Shown one piece after another: positions 38,201 to 53,200 of a DNA stretch of 64,000 nt. The position numbers were made by a program, and so were the translations under genes. The number at the start of each line of letters is the position of its first letter. The stretch's first letter is position 1. The DNA comes from Posidonia oceanica. Its lineage: Eukaryota; Streptophyta; Magnoliopsida; Alismatales; Posidoniaceae. The DNA is taken from positions 83,150,001-83,214,000 of the forward strand of contig JAZBRS010000020.1 of assembly GCA_037176725.1 (NCBI GenBank). The letters run 5' to 3'. A model generated the notes under the pieces. That model saw nothing but the letters and a program-made list of their open reading frames with translations. It was not told the DNA's origin and made no database searches.

Positions 38201-41200
38201 TTACTTAGATCTACTTTCTAAACATACATCACATTAAAATATGTTACGTAAACTTAATACAAATATCTTGAAGCATAAATAGTATCTAAAAATGCTTAAT
38301 AAATGTATAAATTATACCAAAAAATGCATAGTATATATTTCAAATGAAAAGTTCTCACAACATATAATATAGGGAGAAAGTAGTGATGAGAGAACACCAT
38401 AGTGTTCGAGACGTAGAGTATAATTGGGGACCATCTTAGATGTTGCCACGTTACAAAGTCCACGAGGAAGAGCAAGCAACAATAAGTCAATGGTAAAGGG
38501 GAGGAGGAGCAACCAATAGCATGGAAGAGGAGAAGCAACAACCAACAACAGATCCAAAGCAACAACAGCAGGAACTGTGTCGACCATGTTGGCTTATAAC
38601 CAAGCCGTGTCGGTCGACTCGAGTCCTTCTCAGTGTAGAAGATACATAATGTTGACCTGACAAGGCAAGTCGACGCAGCATGGGGCAGAACAAGTACGAA
38701 ATCTAGTATTTTTAGATTTTCATGCAAATTTTGTGTTGAACGTTTCGCTGACACGTGTTGATTTTTGGAATCATGACAGCAGCCAACAGTAGGAACTTGT
38801 GTCAACCATGTTGGCTTTTAAACAAGCTGTGTCGGTCAGCTTGAGTCCTTTTCATTGTAAAAAATATAGAGTCGACTCGGCTGACATGGGGTTCAACATT
38901 TGGTATTTTTGGAAATACCAAAAAAAATCGTGTCTACTTCAGAATCTTAATTTCGTTGACACGTGTTGACATTCTGCACATGGTAGTAAGCACGTTCAGT
39001 ATGCATTTTCTTGGGCAATGACCTCTTTACAGTAATTTATTCATGAACAGTTAAGGGGTTCATATATTTCACTTGTGATTGCTTTGAGAGAGGAATTCTT
39101 GAACATCAAGCATCTTTTGCTCATGGTTCGTGTATTGCAGAAATGCTTTTGTGGGTGCAACACTAAAAATACATTAAGGATGATTTACAAACAAAAGCTT
39201 ATGGTGGAATTTCAATATGTATAGGTAGTCAATGTGATGGCACCTATATGACTAGGATTATGTTAGGAGTTGGATCATTAAGCCAGTTTAACAACAGATA
39301 GTTAAGCATTAGGAATGGATTGATGGACTTATGTGCCAATTGTTGGTTGATATAGTATATTTTTGACGCTTCATCATGAATATTTTTGACGTTTCATCAT
39401 GAAAGATAATGTTCTAATGTTGTACTGTTGGTGTAGACATACAAACAGCTAAAAGAATGTCACTTATCTTTCTTTATACATTGCACCATTTACATAATTT
39501 GCTATATTCAATTTATCATATAAGTAGATATCTAAAAGAAATAACCTGTCTACACAGGCTATGACAAAAGTTGGGTTCACTCTCGACTCTCCAGCATTTT
39601 ATACAGTGTGTGAGGTATGTTTTATGCAGTCATTTATTGTTTTATTTTGGATTCTGGATATGAAAAAGTAACCAATTCTTTGCATTTTTCTCTTTGAAGA
39701 TGTTTTATGTTCTGAGAAGTTAAGTTATTTCATCTACTTTGTATTTGTAATGATTGACTTGGTTTCCAATTCGTAAATCTGAGGCTCTTCTAGATTAATG
39801 AATGCCTATTTGAGAGGTTTGACTCCACCTTTCTGATAGACCTTCCCAATTAAACCCAAACGGCTTAAAGATTTCAAAGTTTCTATAGTGTTGGGAACTA
39901 CACTTAAATATCATCCAAAATCTAAACGTAAATGACTTAAAACTTTAAGTTTGTAGTGATAAAATTCATTTGAAACTCAATCAAAATTATGCTCAAGTGG
40001 CTTAAGTTTTTCAAAGTTTCTGAAGTGTTGGGAATTACACTTAAAAATCGTCAAAAATCTAAATCTAAATCTAAATGACTTAAAGATTTAAAGTTTCTAA
40101 AATATTGGGAACTACAATAAAAACTCATCCAAAATATAGAGGGTAAATTATAGTTTACCTCCCTCAACAATTCAAATTTTTCAGTTTGGTAACATAAATT
40201 TTTTTTCGTTACAACTTGTCCGCCTCAGCTATAGTAAATTACAATGAACCACATTTTCTGGTAAACGACGTTAAATTTTTGTATAGTTTGATCGTTTTAC
40301 CTTCTATAATTTATCATTCTAGAATTAAATTACAGTTTACTCTCCTCAATTATTTAAGTTTTCAACTTGGTATTTTAAGTTTTTTTTCGTTACAACTTGT
40401 CCTCTCCAACTATGGTGAATTATAATAAACTGTATTTTTAGGTAAATGTTGTTAAAATTTTGCTTTGTTTAACTATTTTACCCTCAATTACAAATAATTT
40501 CCTTTTCAATTTTACTAAACATGAACGTTACCTCTACAGAATCCTTTCTTTCTCATCCACACGCCATCAAATCTCAATCGCTGACATCTTTTCTGAGCAG
40601 GTTGAGACTTTCGGTTGAGATATGCTTGATGACGACAGGGAAGAAGCTTAAGATCTTCCTGTGGTGTTGATAGAGCTCGAGATCATCGGTTTATTAAGGA
40701 AAAAGAGAAAAAAAAGGTTTAGGAAAAAAGGAGAAAGGAGAAAATTTTGGTGGTGAAGTTGGGTTTAGGATTTATGATTAAAAAAAAAAAAGAAGATGGA
40801 GAAGAAGAAGAGGGGGAAGAAGGACGAATTTGTTTAAAAGAAATATTGTAAAGATCACATAACCCTTCAAACACGATGGAAGGGTCTTATTGTTTAACGG
40901 AAATGGTTGAAGGGGGTAAGTTGTAACGAAAAAAAGTTTATGATACTAAACTGAAAGTTTCAAATAGTTGAGGGAAGTAAATAGAAGAAAATGGAAAGAA
41001 GGGTAAATTTGTCTAAAAGAAATATTATAACTCTTTAAATCTGATGGAAGGGGTCTTGTTTAACGGAGGTAGTTGAAGGAAGTAAGTTGTAACGAAAAAA
41101 GTTTTAGAATATCAAATTGAAAAATGCGAATAGTTGACGGAGGTAAACTGTAATTTACCTAATTATAAATTTATGACTTAAAACATCAAGTTTGTATTTG

Positions 41201-44200
41201 TTTCATCATTTTCAAGAGAAAAGACTCCAACTTCCAAACCTTTAAGCTCATCCATAGGAGATGAGCTAGACGTAAGCAACAACTACCAACCAATTCATAT
41301 ATCATGTGGTCACACATTGGTATATGATAACAAGTTAACCCCTGGCAATTATAGGTTTGTTACAAATCAGAACTCTGTTATCTTAAATAACCCAAGCAAA
41401 CAAGATAAGTTTTTCTCAACTTATTAAAAGAACTTTCCTTGTTGTTAACTCATTCTGGTGGACCTTAAGGAGCACACATGGAAGTTCACATACTTATCTT
41501 GCATCTTTTTGCACATATTGAAAGCTCAGTGCCTAACATTAAATCTTTTCGTCTTTTGCATTTCTTTTCATTTACTTCACACACATACATACAAAAAGCT
41601 TGATTTTACTACCAATTGCATTGTGGATTTTATTTATATATTATTTCTTTTTGAAAGTTGGTAAAAGAGAAATTAAGATTAAAACCATTTTGCCTCATAA
41701 CATGGTACAAAGATTTCAAACTACATAGTATGACTTAAAGAAAAAACATAATAGAGCATAACAGTTATGGAGAAAGATCTATACATCAACAAAAGTAGCC
41801 AAAGAGACTAGGTATTTCCTTCATTGTTTCTATTAAGGAAAGACCAGTTTCCCATTGTTGGCTGCTCCATTACCAAGTTTCTGGGGACAGCTTGATCAAG
41901 GGTTTTACCTCCATCGTTTTGATCCTGCATTTGGGACACTAAAGTTCCAGCAATTCTGGAAGTTGTCTGATCTTTGTTTTTGTTGTTTCCTTCTTATCAT
42001 CTTGTAAGAATTTTCCTTTGTTTAGAGTTAATTTCAAGTTTTCCATAAAATCCTCTTTTGTTCATTTAATAAGAAGTCAATTCTGAAAGTTCTAAACCTT
42101 CTATAACAGAAGTGACTTACTTAGATCCACTTCCCTTTTTTTTAGAAGTGTTCTACTCACCAATTTGGGCATATTTGCAAGGGATTTTGAAAGATCCAAC
42201 AAAAGGTGAAAACTAATTTAGAACAAGGAAAAGATTATTCAACTTGTGCTGGGAAATGGATTCAAAGTTGAGAAACAATATGGTTCCCTATTCCAGGTTA
42301 TGAAGCTTATAAACTTCATGATCGGTAGTAACTTCACTTTCCATTATGCGAAATGGTCTGGGTACCCCGCAATTTCTGAAAAAAGTGTGATCCTACCATT
42401 TTTAATATAAAAAAGAGGTACTAACATGAAAGAAATTCTTATTCCTAGAAACTTTTTTCAGAAAGTTTGAAATAAAATTAAAGTGTTTTTGTATACCTTA
42501 ATTGAAGTATTTGACATTTGAGATTTCAAGCCAAAGACCTTTGTTAGATATTTACTCATTTACTCCGACATCAAGTAATTAAAAAATAGATATGGGCTTA
42601 TATAGTCATGGGTCTCTCTCTACTGAATGGCTATTGATTTTGAGTTGAATGTTCAAATTATGATGTTGTGCTATTATATTAGAGCTAATGCGTACAAGTG
42701 GAGGTTAAACAGCATTATATCCTGAGATGTTCATATATAGGACTGAAAAGAGATTACATGTGAGGGAGTGTATTAGAGATTACGACCACACTAAGTGATA
42801 AAATAAATATGGGATATGATACCCTGATACCTCATCCATCCCTTTGTACCGATATCGATGCAGTACGATATATGCCGCAATACGTATTGGAAACATTGCC
42901 TTTACCTTCTTCTACATCGTGAGGCCTCGCCACCACCATTGTTGCGCTCCCACGACCACCATAGTCATTGTAAGGAGGAACCCTAATATTTCTATGAAGA
43001 GAAGAGGGGAGAAGTAGGTCTGGTCGGTCACGACCCATGCCCATGTCCATGTCTCGTATTTATGTCTTGATATAGGATTATCATACCATAATTGTGTCTT
43101 AGAATTGAAAAAATATAGGTATATGTACCCATACTCGTACTCTTATCCATGTCTAGGCATCATAGCATGTGGGCCTTATATAGTTGTGGGCCTTCTTTAT
43201 TCATTGCCAATTAGTTTTGAGTTAGAGGCCCAAACTTTAATATCCTTGATCATAACTTAATGCTATCTGTAAAGACTAAAAAAACAGAATAGATTTATTA
43301 CAGTAAAGCCTCTCCTACATATAGGTATAGAGGATAGAGAAATCATATTTTGATTTGTTCCTGAAACCCATGAGAAAGATATAGATGAGGTTCCATCATT
43401 TACTACGACTAGCAGCTTGTGAGATAGGTGTTGAGATCCTTGGTTTGACCAAGTAGAGTATAACTTGTACTTCATCTAGGTGTATTGTGCTTATAATCAA
43501 GCCATATGAGGATCATTCACAAGCTTTAAGCCTGTTACTGAAAACACATGGATCACAACCACACCACTACGTTTGGTATGGAGGACATCTAGGATACAAG
43601 AGGCCACTTGAAAACAGGTTCCAAGGGCCACACTTTCTTGACTTTTATAAGCTTGTATCCTTCTAGCCAAGTAGAAGATGAATCTGTATCTTTCAAAGGG
43701 ACACAGGAACAACCAAGTTTGGTTAGGGAAAGGCTAGAATGAGAATAGGCTAATTCAATTTTCATATTTAGAAGAAAGGTCAACAAACCCAGGGACTCAA
43801 CTAAGATCATCGAACATGATCCTGGATAGAGAAATTGGGTGAAGAGAGTCCCTGTCATGATGTGGCCACACTCGATTTGTACCCCCAGTTTGTAATGTTT
43901 TAGGAAAACACACAGAACCGGTCAATCTGTTGTGAGCTTGAACTAGCAAATTGCACAAAGGGCAAATAAGAGAAGTTCTCCAGGTGGTGGGTCCCTCCCC
44001 CTTAAAGTGGTCTATGTCAACTTGTCTGCATAGACTTGGAAGATCGTGAGCTTGAAAATCATGAGCTAATCACTTAGCAACTGATGAGCAATGCTACTGC
44101 TTCTGTAAGAAACCTGAGTCACGTCTTTTGGGGTACTTCTCCTGATGCCATGTTAGTCATCACATTGAAATAATTTGTGATAGTTCCTCAAGATCAATTA

Positions 44201-47200
44201 TATATAACAAGATTGTCAATTTGTTACCAATTATTCTACTTTTTGTAATTGTAATTAAATCTTCTGGACATGAATTGAAGTATAACTAAGACATATGTAC
44301 ATTGAGTAAATTTTTCTAATTAGTTTTTTTTGCCCACTTGCCAGAGCTTTGATCAGCAAAAGAATGGGATGCTCCAGTTGGATGCGTTTATCTCACTTTG
44401 TATATTCATACAATCTGCTCGGTAATTTATTGATTTGTAAATACATACTTCTGAGTTCTGATGTAAAATCATGAATTAAGTTAGTAGCACTTTTAGTTTT
44501 GCTAATTCATAGAGGACAATGTCAATAGAAATTAGCTAACTTTGTTTCTTCTATATCAACCAACTTAGGTGTCTTAATTATTTCTCATATTTTCTAGTCA
44601 ATTAAACAAACACGCAAGCCCAGTAAGTTTTTATTTTTATCCTTTTCTGCTTGTTCTTCAGTGTAGTTTGGTAATGTAGAACTTACTGATTTATGGTGGC
44701 CTGGTTGTAATGTACGTCATTTTTTATTAAAGGTACCATCTCGTCATGACATGGTATATTTTCCTTGATGCATATGTTTCCGAGAGACATTTTTACAAAC
44801 CCCGAAAAATCTTTTCATTCCTGTTATACTTAATTTATAATGGTATTTCAAGTCATTGTCAATAAAATTAATTACAGCAGAAGCAACATAACTACCTAAT
44901 AGATGTCATCTATGCTAGGTATCATGCTATTTACTGAAGACTATGGAAGATTGCTGATTTTGAACAACAATCTCATAGTCATGTACTTAGCCTTCAACTT
45001 GTGTTTCTTTATTATTTACTTCTTTTGTAAAATTAGAACCCCCACTGTTAAACATGTTACAGAAAGCCCCTAATTTTTTAATAATTTCACATCCCCCTGT
45101 CAAATTTGAAGGAAATTTGAAAATCCACTCCTATAATACTTGTTAGAGTTATGTTTATATTATTATTATTAGAGTCTTATTAGATAGTAGTGGCTTATTG
45201 GGTTATTGGATATCCGTTTATGTTGGGTATCTAATAAACCCTATATATATGTACTCCTTGGACATTAATCGAATAACACATCATTATTTTTTTCCTCTAA
45301 TCTTCACATGATACCAGAGCATAGGTTTTAGGGATCCACCAAAGAAAACAACAAAAAAAAGGAAAGAAGCACGCACATCCACCGCCGACCCCTACCTGCC
45401 TGTGTCGCAGTCGTCAAGCCCTCCACTAACCAGCCCCATCGCGGCCTTCCTTTCCACCTCCATTAGGTCCTCCTTCCTTTCACCTTGCAGAACCCTACCT
45501 TCTTGTCCTTCCTCTTCTCCAGATCTCCTCTCGTTAGGGGCTGGCAGATCCTGCAACACATCGTCGGCATCTTCCCATCCCCAACTACTGTCATCAAGCC
45601 CTCCCCTCCCCACAGTTGCTGGTCCCCTCCTTCCTTATTTTTATTGCCGGTTAAGGGGGGGAGATCTTTTAAAGTCTTTCACAGCCTCGGCAGCCCCGTG
45701 GAAGTACCGAATTAGCATTTTTTAGGTCGTCGAAGTAGTTTACTGCAGTGATTGGACATGGACACGTGTTGTCCACATTTGTGTGTGCCCCAAAATCTTC
45801 GAGTGTGTGTTTTTGGATGGCTTGTGCCTCCGGATCATTGTTGTGGGTGCCTAGAAGGTGTTTGTGCTATGTTCGAGCTGTGGTTTCTCTACGTACATCG
45901 TAGTTTGTGACAAATCAGACTTTGTGTGTTTTAAGTGGTGAAAAATGATCTGTCATGAGTCGTTGATCAAGAATCTTAGTGGCACATCAGAGAAACTAAA
46001 TGGGAAGAATTATTTATCGTGGGTACAGAGTTTTGAGACATTTATTGCTGCCCATCGGAAGCTTAAGCACGTCACTCAGTCGTCTCTTGATGCTAAGGAT
46101 GCAACATACGAGACCTTTTTATCCGTCTCTCCAAGTTATCCGATATTCATTCTGTTTCTATTGCTGATGGTCATTCTTGTTCAGTATCTGGAGAAAGGGT
46201 TATGCAAGCTTCTTCCTAGATTAGATTTCAAAAAATGCTTTATGTATCAGACTTTCCTATTAATCTTTTATCTATTAGTGCTATTACCAAGCACTTGCTT
46301 TGTTATGTGACATTTTCGCTTTGACTATACATTTTAGGATTTGCAGATGGGGAAAAGGATTGGTTTGGGCTGTGAATGAGGATATGGCATGTACCTATTG
46401 GTTCGTAACAAGATACCTCGAAGACTTACATCTCTGGTGTCTATGTCCGAGCCTTCCATTTTGTGGCACTATCGGCTTGATCACTTGTCCCAGAGGAAGA
46501 TGCAGCAGGCATTGCCTTAGATTTCGGTATCGTCTTTTGATTGTGAGTTGTGTCAGTTGGGTAAGCATTATCGTGCTACCTTTCGGCGTTTTCATCTTGT
46601 GTCCAGTCAGAGAAAGTTTGAATTAGTTTATTGTGATATTTGGAGTCCAGTTAGAGTTTCGTCTGTGTCTGATCATAGATATTATATTATTTTTATAGAT
46701 GATTATTCTCGTGCGTCATAGGTTTACCTTTTGAAGGATTGTAGTCATATTCTTGGTGTGATCAAAATTTTTGTCAATAAAATAATAAATCAGTTTTCCA
46801 TTACACCAAAATGCTTGTGTTGAGATGGAAAGAGAATCATGTATTATTCAATCATAATAAATGATTACAATCTCTTATATATATGTAGACAGTCCGGTTT
46901 TATAGTCGCTCGTCAGTGGACTCCTTCGGAAAAATGTGCTCTGGTTGTGGCGGACCTAACCAATTCTCAAACCTATCCAACACCACAAATCCACTCAAAA
47001 TCCTAAACCCTAATCACACTTAAAATCCAAAACCCACTGGTGGCCCAAATACTCAAGGAAACAGGTCCAAGATCTAGCCAGCAAACTCTATGATAGGCCA
47101 AGCAGGACTTGCTAGCGCTACCAACAAGCGTAACTCATTAGCACTACTATCTAGCACGAAATGTTGGTGAAATGCTGTGTGTCAGATTAATTTCAACAGA

Positions 47201-50200
47201 GGAGTAAGTGGTCCATTCACCAATGGAACACCTAATTCTCGCTTCTCATTGGCTTGCATGGATCTAGGTGTGTACCATGGTGTGTTGGGACCATCATGAC
47301 CCTTATCCCAAGACCAAATCCGAATCCTATCCTTAATTCTAATCCAAGCCACTCCTTTACACAAACTGTTAGTCATCAACGACCAACATGCATCCCACCT
47401 CCTATAAAACAACTCCGAGCTCTAACGTGAGAGCTCTCTGGCTTCTCTGGCTAATTCAACTCCTTGCTCTGGCTATTTCTCCTCTCTTGCTTCTCCAGTG
47501 AATTCTCTGGTCTCTGGCCAATCCCTTCTCGCCCATACTTGCACACACAACCAACACACACTTAGCCCCTCTTTGGCACGGAATAAAGGGTGGAATAAAG
47601 TCAGAATTGGAATTACAATTCCATTTGGCAAGTCAAAAAGTGGAATAAAAGCGGAATAGTAATTCTTATTCTGATTTACTTATTTTAGAATAGCTATTCC
47701 GCGGGAAAGGTGGAATAAAGTTATTCCACTAAGTTATTCTGATAAATGTATGTATACGGTGTGTTTATTTTTTGTTTAAAAATTAATACATATATAATAT
47801 GATGTATACATATTTTAATCTACATATTTTTCACTTATTCCAACACTTATTCTGATATTTATTCTACTTTTCATCCAAACCAGAATATCTTCCTATACAC
47901 ATTTATTCACCTTTAAAAGAAAATCACTTCCAAACAGAATAGCAATACTATCAGAATACCAATATCACTTTCCACTTATTTCTACTTTTCTTATTCTACA
48001 TCCAAAGAAGGGCTTAGAGTAGAGAGCATGAGCACACACAGCCAGCACCATCTCCACTACCTCCTCCCAGCCATCCTAAAGTGAGAGTGAGTGAAAGCAC
48101 CCACTACAGTGTCCGAGTACTGTTCCATCTCCCTCAACCACCTCCGCATCCAACTGCCGCTTCCCAAGGTCCGGAGGAACCGCCGCGAGTTGCAAGTCGG
48201 CAGGAGGGCACATCCGAGAATCCATACAGGTAAGCATTGCCTCCCTTAGCGTAGTTTTGTCGTAATGAGTTTTCCTTGTTTGTCGGATTTGGTTTTACGT
48301 TTTCTCGGTTTCTCTGCTAGCATGCATGCTCTGTGATGGGTTCATGGTTTCGTGCAAGGCCATCGGTCGTTGAGCTCGAACGGGATCTATCCCTACATAG
48401 CTCCTCTGGCTCCCAACTCCGCCGTGATGTCGCACCGAGCCCTTGGCCACCCATTTTGGCCGACCGTCCACTCCATGACTGATGGGTTCGACGTCACTGA
48501 GCAGAGGACTGGTAGCCACCTGCATCTTGTTTTTCTCGCCGTGCATTGCACCTTTTCCCTTCTCTCTCCTTTCCTCTTCATCTGCCATAAGCTACGACTG
48601 GGCTCCTTGGATTCACGGTCATCTCCATGGCCGTCGAAACCAAAGGATTCCGGCGTCGTGCAACGGAGACGGGGTAGGTGAGGCATGCATTCTCGATCTA
48701 ATTTTATTGCTCTAGTTTGTTCCCTGGTGTTTCCTCTTGCTTCACTGATGCTTGCTTGATCGATTTAATCGCTTTCATTCTGCAATTTGAGCGATGAAGT
48801 TTGTTGTCTGGGACTGTAAAACCTGAGATGCTACTATTTAGCGTTTAGATCTAACGAACAAATCAAGTGCGAGCACCTTGCACGAAAACCACCAGGTCCT
48901 GAACACAAACAGTATAACAGAGTAATTGTTTTTGTATTTTGTTGATTCTCTTTGGTTTTCTCGCATTTTGATTTTCCTCGTTTGCATGTTTTACACATTA
49001 TTGCATAGCATCAAGCATATTGTCCTTGGACATACATTACTTGGCTTGAATAAGCCTACATTTAGCCACACATATGAGCGGAAATGTTTTGAAAGACCGA
49101 CTCGTCGGACACATGCGGGTGCTTAACAATTTTCCCATGCGTAACAGGAGTCTTTACCCTTTCTTTAGGTCGCAATGACCAATGTGTCACATCTTTCGGC
49201 ATGGAGCATCATATTTTCAAACTCGCATCGTTTTTATTGCATTTCTTTTGCATTAGATTTTCCTCGTCTTTTCGATTTTAATAGACTAGGTGACGATTCT
49301 ATTTTTTTTCTTTTCTTATCCTTCTTTCCCTTTCATTTTCGCCTTAGTTTTTTCGAGTCGTTATCCTTTCTCAGATGCACCACTTCGTCGTGGCCTTCTC
49401 GGCGTTCGTCGACGCATGGTCCGTTGGTAAGTCGCCATGACTAACATTGTGGCAGAGTATGAAGCATGCATCCTAGGGTTGATTATGATGTACTCGCGTT
49501 CACCACTTCGCCATGGCCTTCTCGACGTTCTCGGTTGTTAGGTGCTCTGGCCATCAATGATTGGCGGGCCTCCTTACACTCACTCACGCCTTAACATTTA
49601 TCTCTCTGGAGGTGCAGGTCCTTGGAGGACTTTGGACACTTAACCCTGTTCTCGATGGGTGATGGCTCCTTCACTTGCTAGGACATCTGGGAGTGTCAAC
49701 TGAGGTGGAATTGACTCCTTCCAAAGCAGGTTAGTTCTTTCGATTTTCATCATTGGGTGATTGTTATGTTAGTGCTAAATGATGCTTTTGTTTATGCTAT
49801 GTATGCACGCAGTTGTTTGTCTTTTTTCTTTTTTTTTGATTACATGCTAGAGCGAAAAGCAGGAAAAAATGCAAAAGGAGCGATGGTATCTCTACTTCAA
49901 AAGGTAGAACGACTTCCATGCCCTACACAAGCGAATAGGGAGTTGCTCCTGTTGAGGTTCAGACTGACGTTCTATAAGTCCATAGTGCATATGGGAGCTT
50001 CTTATGTCAATCCTTGTGAATCTCTGCCATCTTCTTCATGATCTTTGTAAAATTCTTGTTGGTTAACTCGACTGCGCCATTTATCTGTAGAGGATATGGA
50101 GAGGACATGCTTGATCTTGTAATTCTGCAGATAGTTCTTGATCCTCTTAGTTATGAAGTTATTGCCATTGTCGGAGATGATTGCATGTGGGACTCCATAT

Positions 50201-53200
50201 TGGGCTATGATATTGTTCTTGATGAATTTCTCTGTCACTGCGGCAGTAACTGTTTTGTAGGAAGCCGCTTCTACCTATTTAGTGAAGTAGTCGATGGCCA
50301 CTAGGATGTAGCGATGGCGTGCTCAGTGACCCAGAAGTCCTATTCCAGGAACAGCTCGCATTATTGGCAGATGATGTTGCAAAACAGTATAGAATAAGGA
50401 AGGGAAAAGCTGTAATAACAGAGTGCGAGCCAACAACATGCTAGCAGCAGTAAGACCAACCGCCTATCTTGGTCTTAGAAGAAATAAAGCAGGCATCCAC
50501 CAACCCAGTAGACTGTATCACTCAAGTGCCCGTAGTAGGGCAAATCAAGTGGTATGTCCAACAGAAGCCTCACCTCAAGGGGGGTAAAAAAAAAGATCCT
50601 GAATTAGGCTCGAGTAGAAGCCCAGGCGGCAGCAATCTCACTTGTCAGCAAAAGGATAGCCGTCAAGCTATGGTACCATCAGTAAATACAAGAGAAAAAA
50701 AAATATATCAGAAAAAGCCAAAAACATAATTGTAGAAGCAGCAGAGGCCGAAGAAACAGAACAACTTGGTCCATCAGTAGGTCCAGAAACCGCCAGTGCA
50801 GAGGTCACACAGCGTAAATACAAGAATATCAGAGTTAGTGTGACCGTCATGAGGCATCATGAAGGGCAGAAGTCAGAGCACATCATCTCCTTTGATGTCA
50901 AGGATCCAACCTTTGAGAGGGAGATCTTGTCTGAACTCTTAGCATATGAGGAGGAGGATGCAGGTGTAGATGAAAACGATGAAGCACTGCCTGAATTCCA
51001 GCCTTACGATAATGATCTGGAAGGCCCAAACTTGCATGTCGAAGAACAGACGGAGTTGGTCAATATTGGCACAACAGATGTCAAAGAAGTGTGCATCAGT
51101 GCCAAGTTGTCACCATAGGTAAAGCAGAATTCATAGCCTTCTTAAAAGAAAATGCAGATATCTTCGCCTAGAGTTATGACGACATGGTCAGACTAGACGT
51201 CGAGGTAGTGGTGCATACGCTGCCGCTAAATCCTAATGCAAAGTCAGTCAAGCAGAAGCTTAGAAGATGGCGACCACAATGGCTTCTAAAGCTTAAAAAA
51301 GAAATTATCAAGCAACATAAAGTCAATTTCCACAAGGACGTCCTATACCCTGAATGACTTAGAAACGTCATGCTAGTGCCAAAGAAAGACGGACGGGTCC
51401 GTATGTGCATAGACTACAGAGATCTTAACAAGTTGAGTCCCAAAGACGACTTCCCACTACCTCACATCGACGTCGTAGTTGACAACACTATAGGGCACAA
51501 GATGTTGTCGTTCATGAATGGCTTCTCAGGATACAATCAGATCAAAATGACACAAGAAGACATGGAAAAGATATCATTTATTACCCCTTGGGGAGTCTTC
51601 TGCTATAGAGTGATGCCATTCAGACTCAAGAATGTAGGCGCAGCATATCAAAGGGCCATGGCAGCGCTATTCCATGACCTCATGCACCAAGAAGTCGAAG
51701 TCTATGTAGTTGATATAATTGTCAAATCCAAAGAGTCCAAGGATCACCTCTCTTGCCTTAGAAAGTTATTCGATCGCCTAAGGCTATACAAACTCCGTCT
51801 CAACCCTAGTAAATGCGCATTCAGAGTATCTTCTGGTAAACTCTTTGGATACATCATTTGTCATAGGGGAATTGAGGTGGATCCCAACAAAGCAAGAGCT
51901 ATCATCGATATGTCACCTCCCACAACTCAAAAGGAGGTCCGAGGTCTGCTGGGGTGACTACAGTACATCAACCGATTTATCGCGCAGCTTACTCCTATTT
52001 GCGAGTCGATCTTCAAGCTTCTGAGGAAGAATGCATAGATTAACTGAAGCGACGAATGTCAAGCTGCGTTCAATAAAATCAAACAGTTTTTGACAAAGCC
52101 TCCGGTTCTGGTTCTCTCACGCTAAGATGGCCTCTGTTTCATTATCTCTTCACCACGCAGTACTCTATGGGCGCAGTCTTGGGCCAATATGATGAGTCAC
52201 GACGCAAGGAAAGAGTCATCTATTACCTGAGTAAGAAATTCAATGACTACAAAGTGAAGTACAACGCGATTGAAAAAGTCTGCTTATCCCTTGTTTGGGT
52301 CACCCACCGTTTGAGACATTACATGATGGCGTATCCTGTTTTGCTCTTGTGCCAGCATAATTCTATGAAGTATTTGTTCCAGAAGCCAGTCCTGGTAGAC
52401 ACATGCGTCAAGTGGCAGGTAGTGTTATCCCAATACGACATCACCTTCGTCACGCAGAAGTCTAAGAAGGGACAAGCTATGGTAAATCACTTGGTTGACC
52501 TTCCTTTGCTCAAATATTAGCCTTTGTAGATGTTGTTCCCTGACAAAGACATCCTGTTCGCCATAGAGGACTCAGAGTCTAAGGATCTTGAAGATAAGTT
52601 ATAGTGGCATCTGTACTTCGATGGCGCCGTCAACAAAAAGACATGGGCATTGGTGCAGTACTATCAACACCGTAAGGGCAGCTGATCCCTTTTGCCAGGA
52701 AGTTGATCTTCGAATGCACCAACAATGTGGCAGAGTATGAAGCATACATTCTAGGACTGCAAACCGCACTTGAGCATGGTGCACGAAAACTACAAGTACA
52801 TGGCGACACAATGCTGGTCATCTCCCAAGTCAACGGTGACTGGAAGACCAAATATCCAAAGCTCGTGTCTTACCATAAGTACCTGCTGAAGTTCATTAAA
52901 GAATTTGAAGAAATCCACTTCTTCATGAATAGAGTCAAGAATGCTTATGCAGATGTGCTAGCTACCTTAGCATTCTGGCTCTCCATACCAGAAGATCATG
53001 TAGTCGATGTATCAGTTACCTGTGTAGAACAGCCTGCACACTACATAAGTATAGAAGAAGCAGATCCAACAGAAGAACTCCCATGGTTCCACGATATCAA
53101 AGTCTTCCTAGAGTCCGACAATCTCCCTTCTTGCACCTCCGCGGCAGGTAGAAAGACCATGGCACGCCTGTGTTGAATACATGCTAGGAGTAGGGCATCT

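Noticed and set aside
45402..45725. Ser/Pro-rich frames at the start of the copia element
   Set aside because: Leader sequence between primer-binding site and gag; no domain.
48295..48715. Frames of about 100 codons on both strands, repeated at 57401-57735
   Set aside because: They are inside the two LTRs of the Tat element, hence the duplication; no domain.
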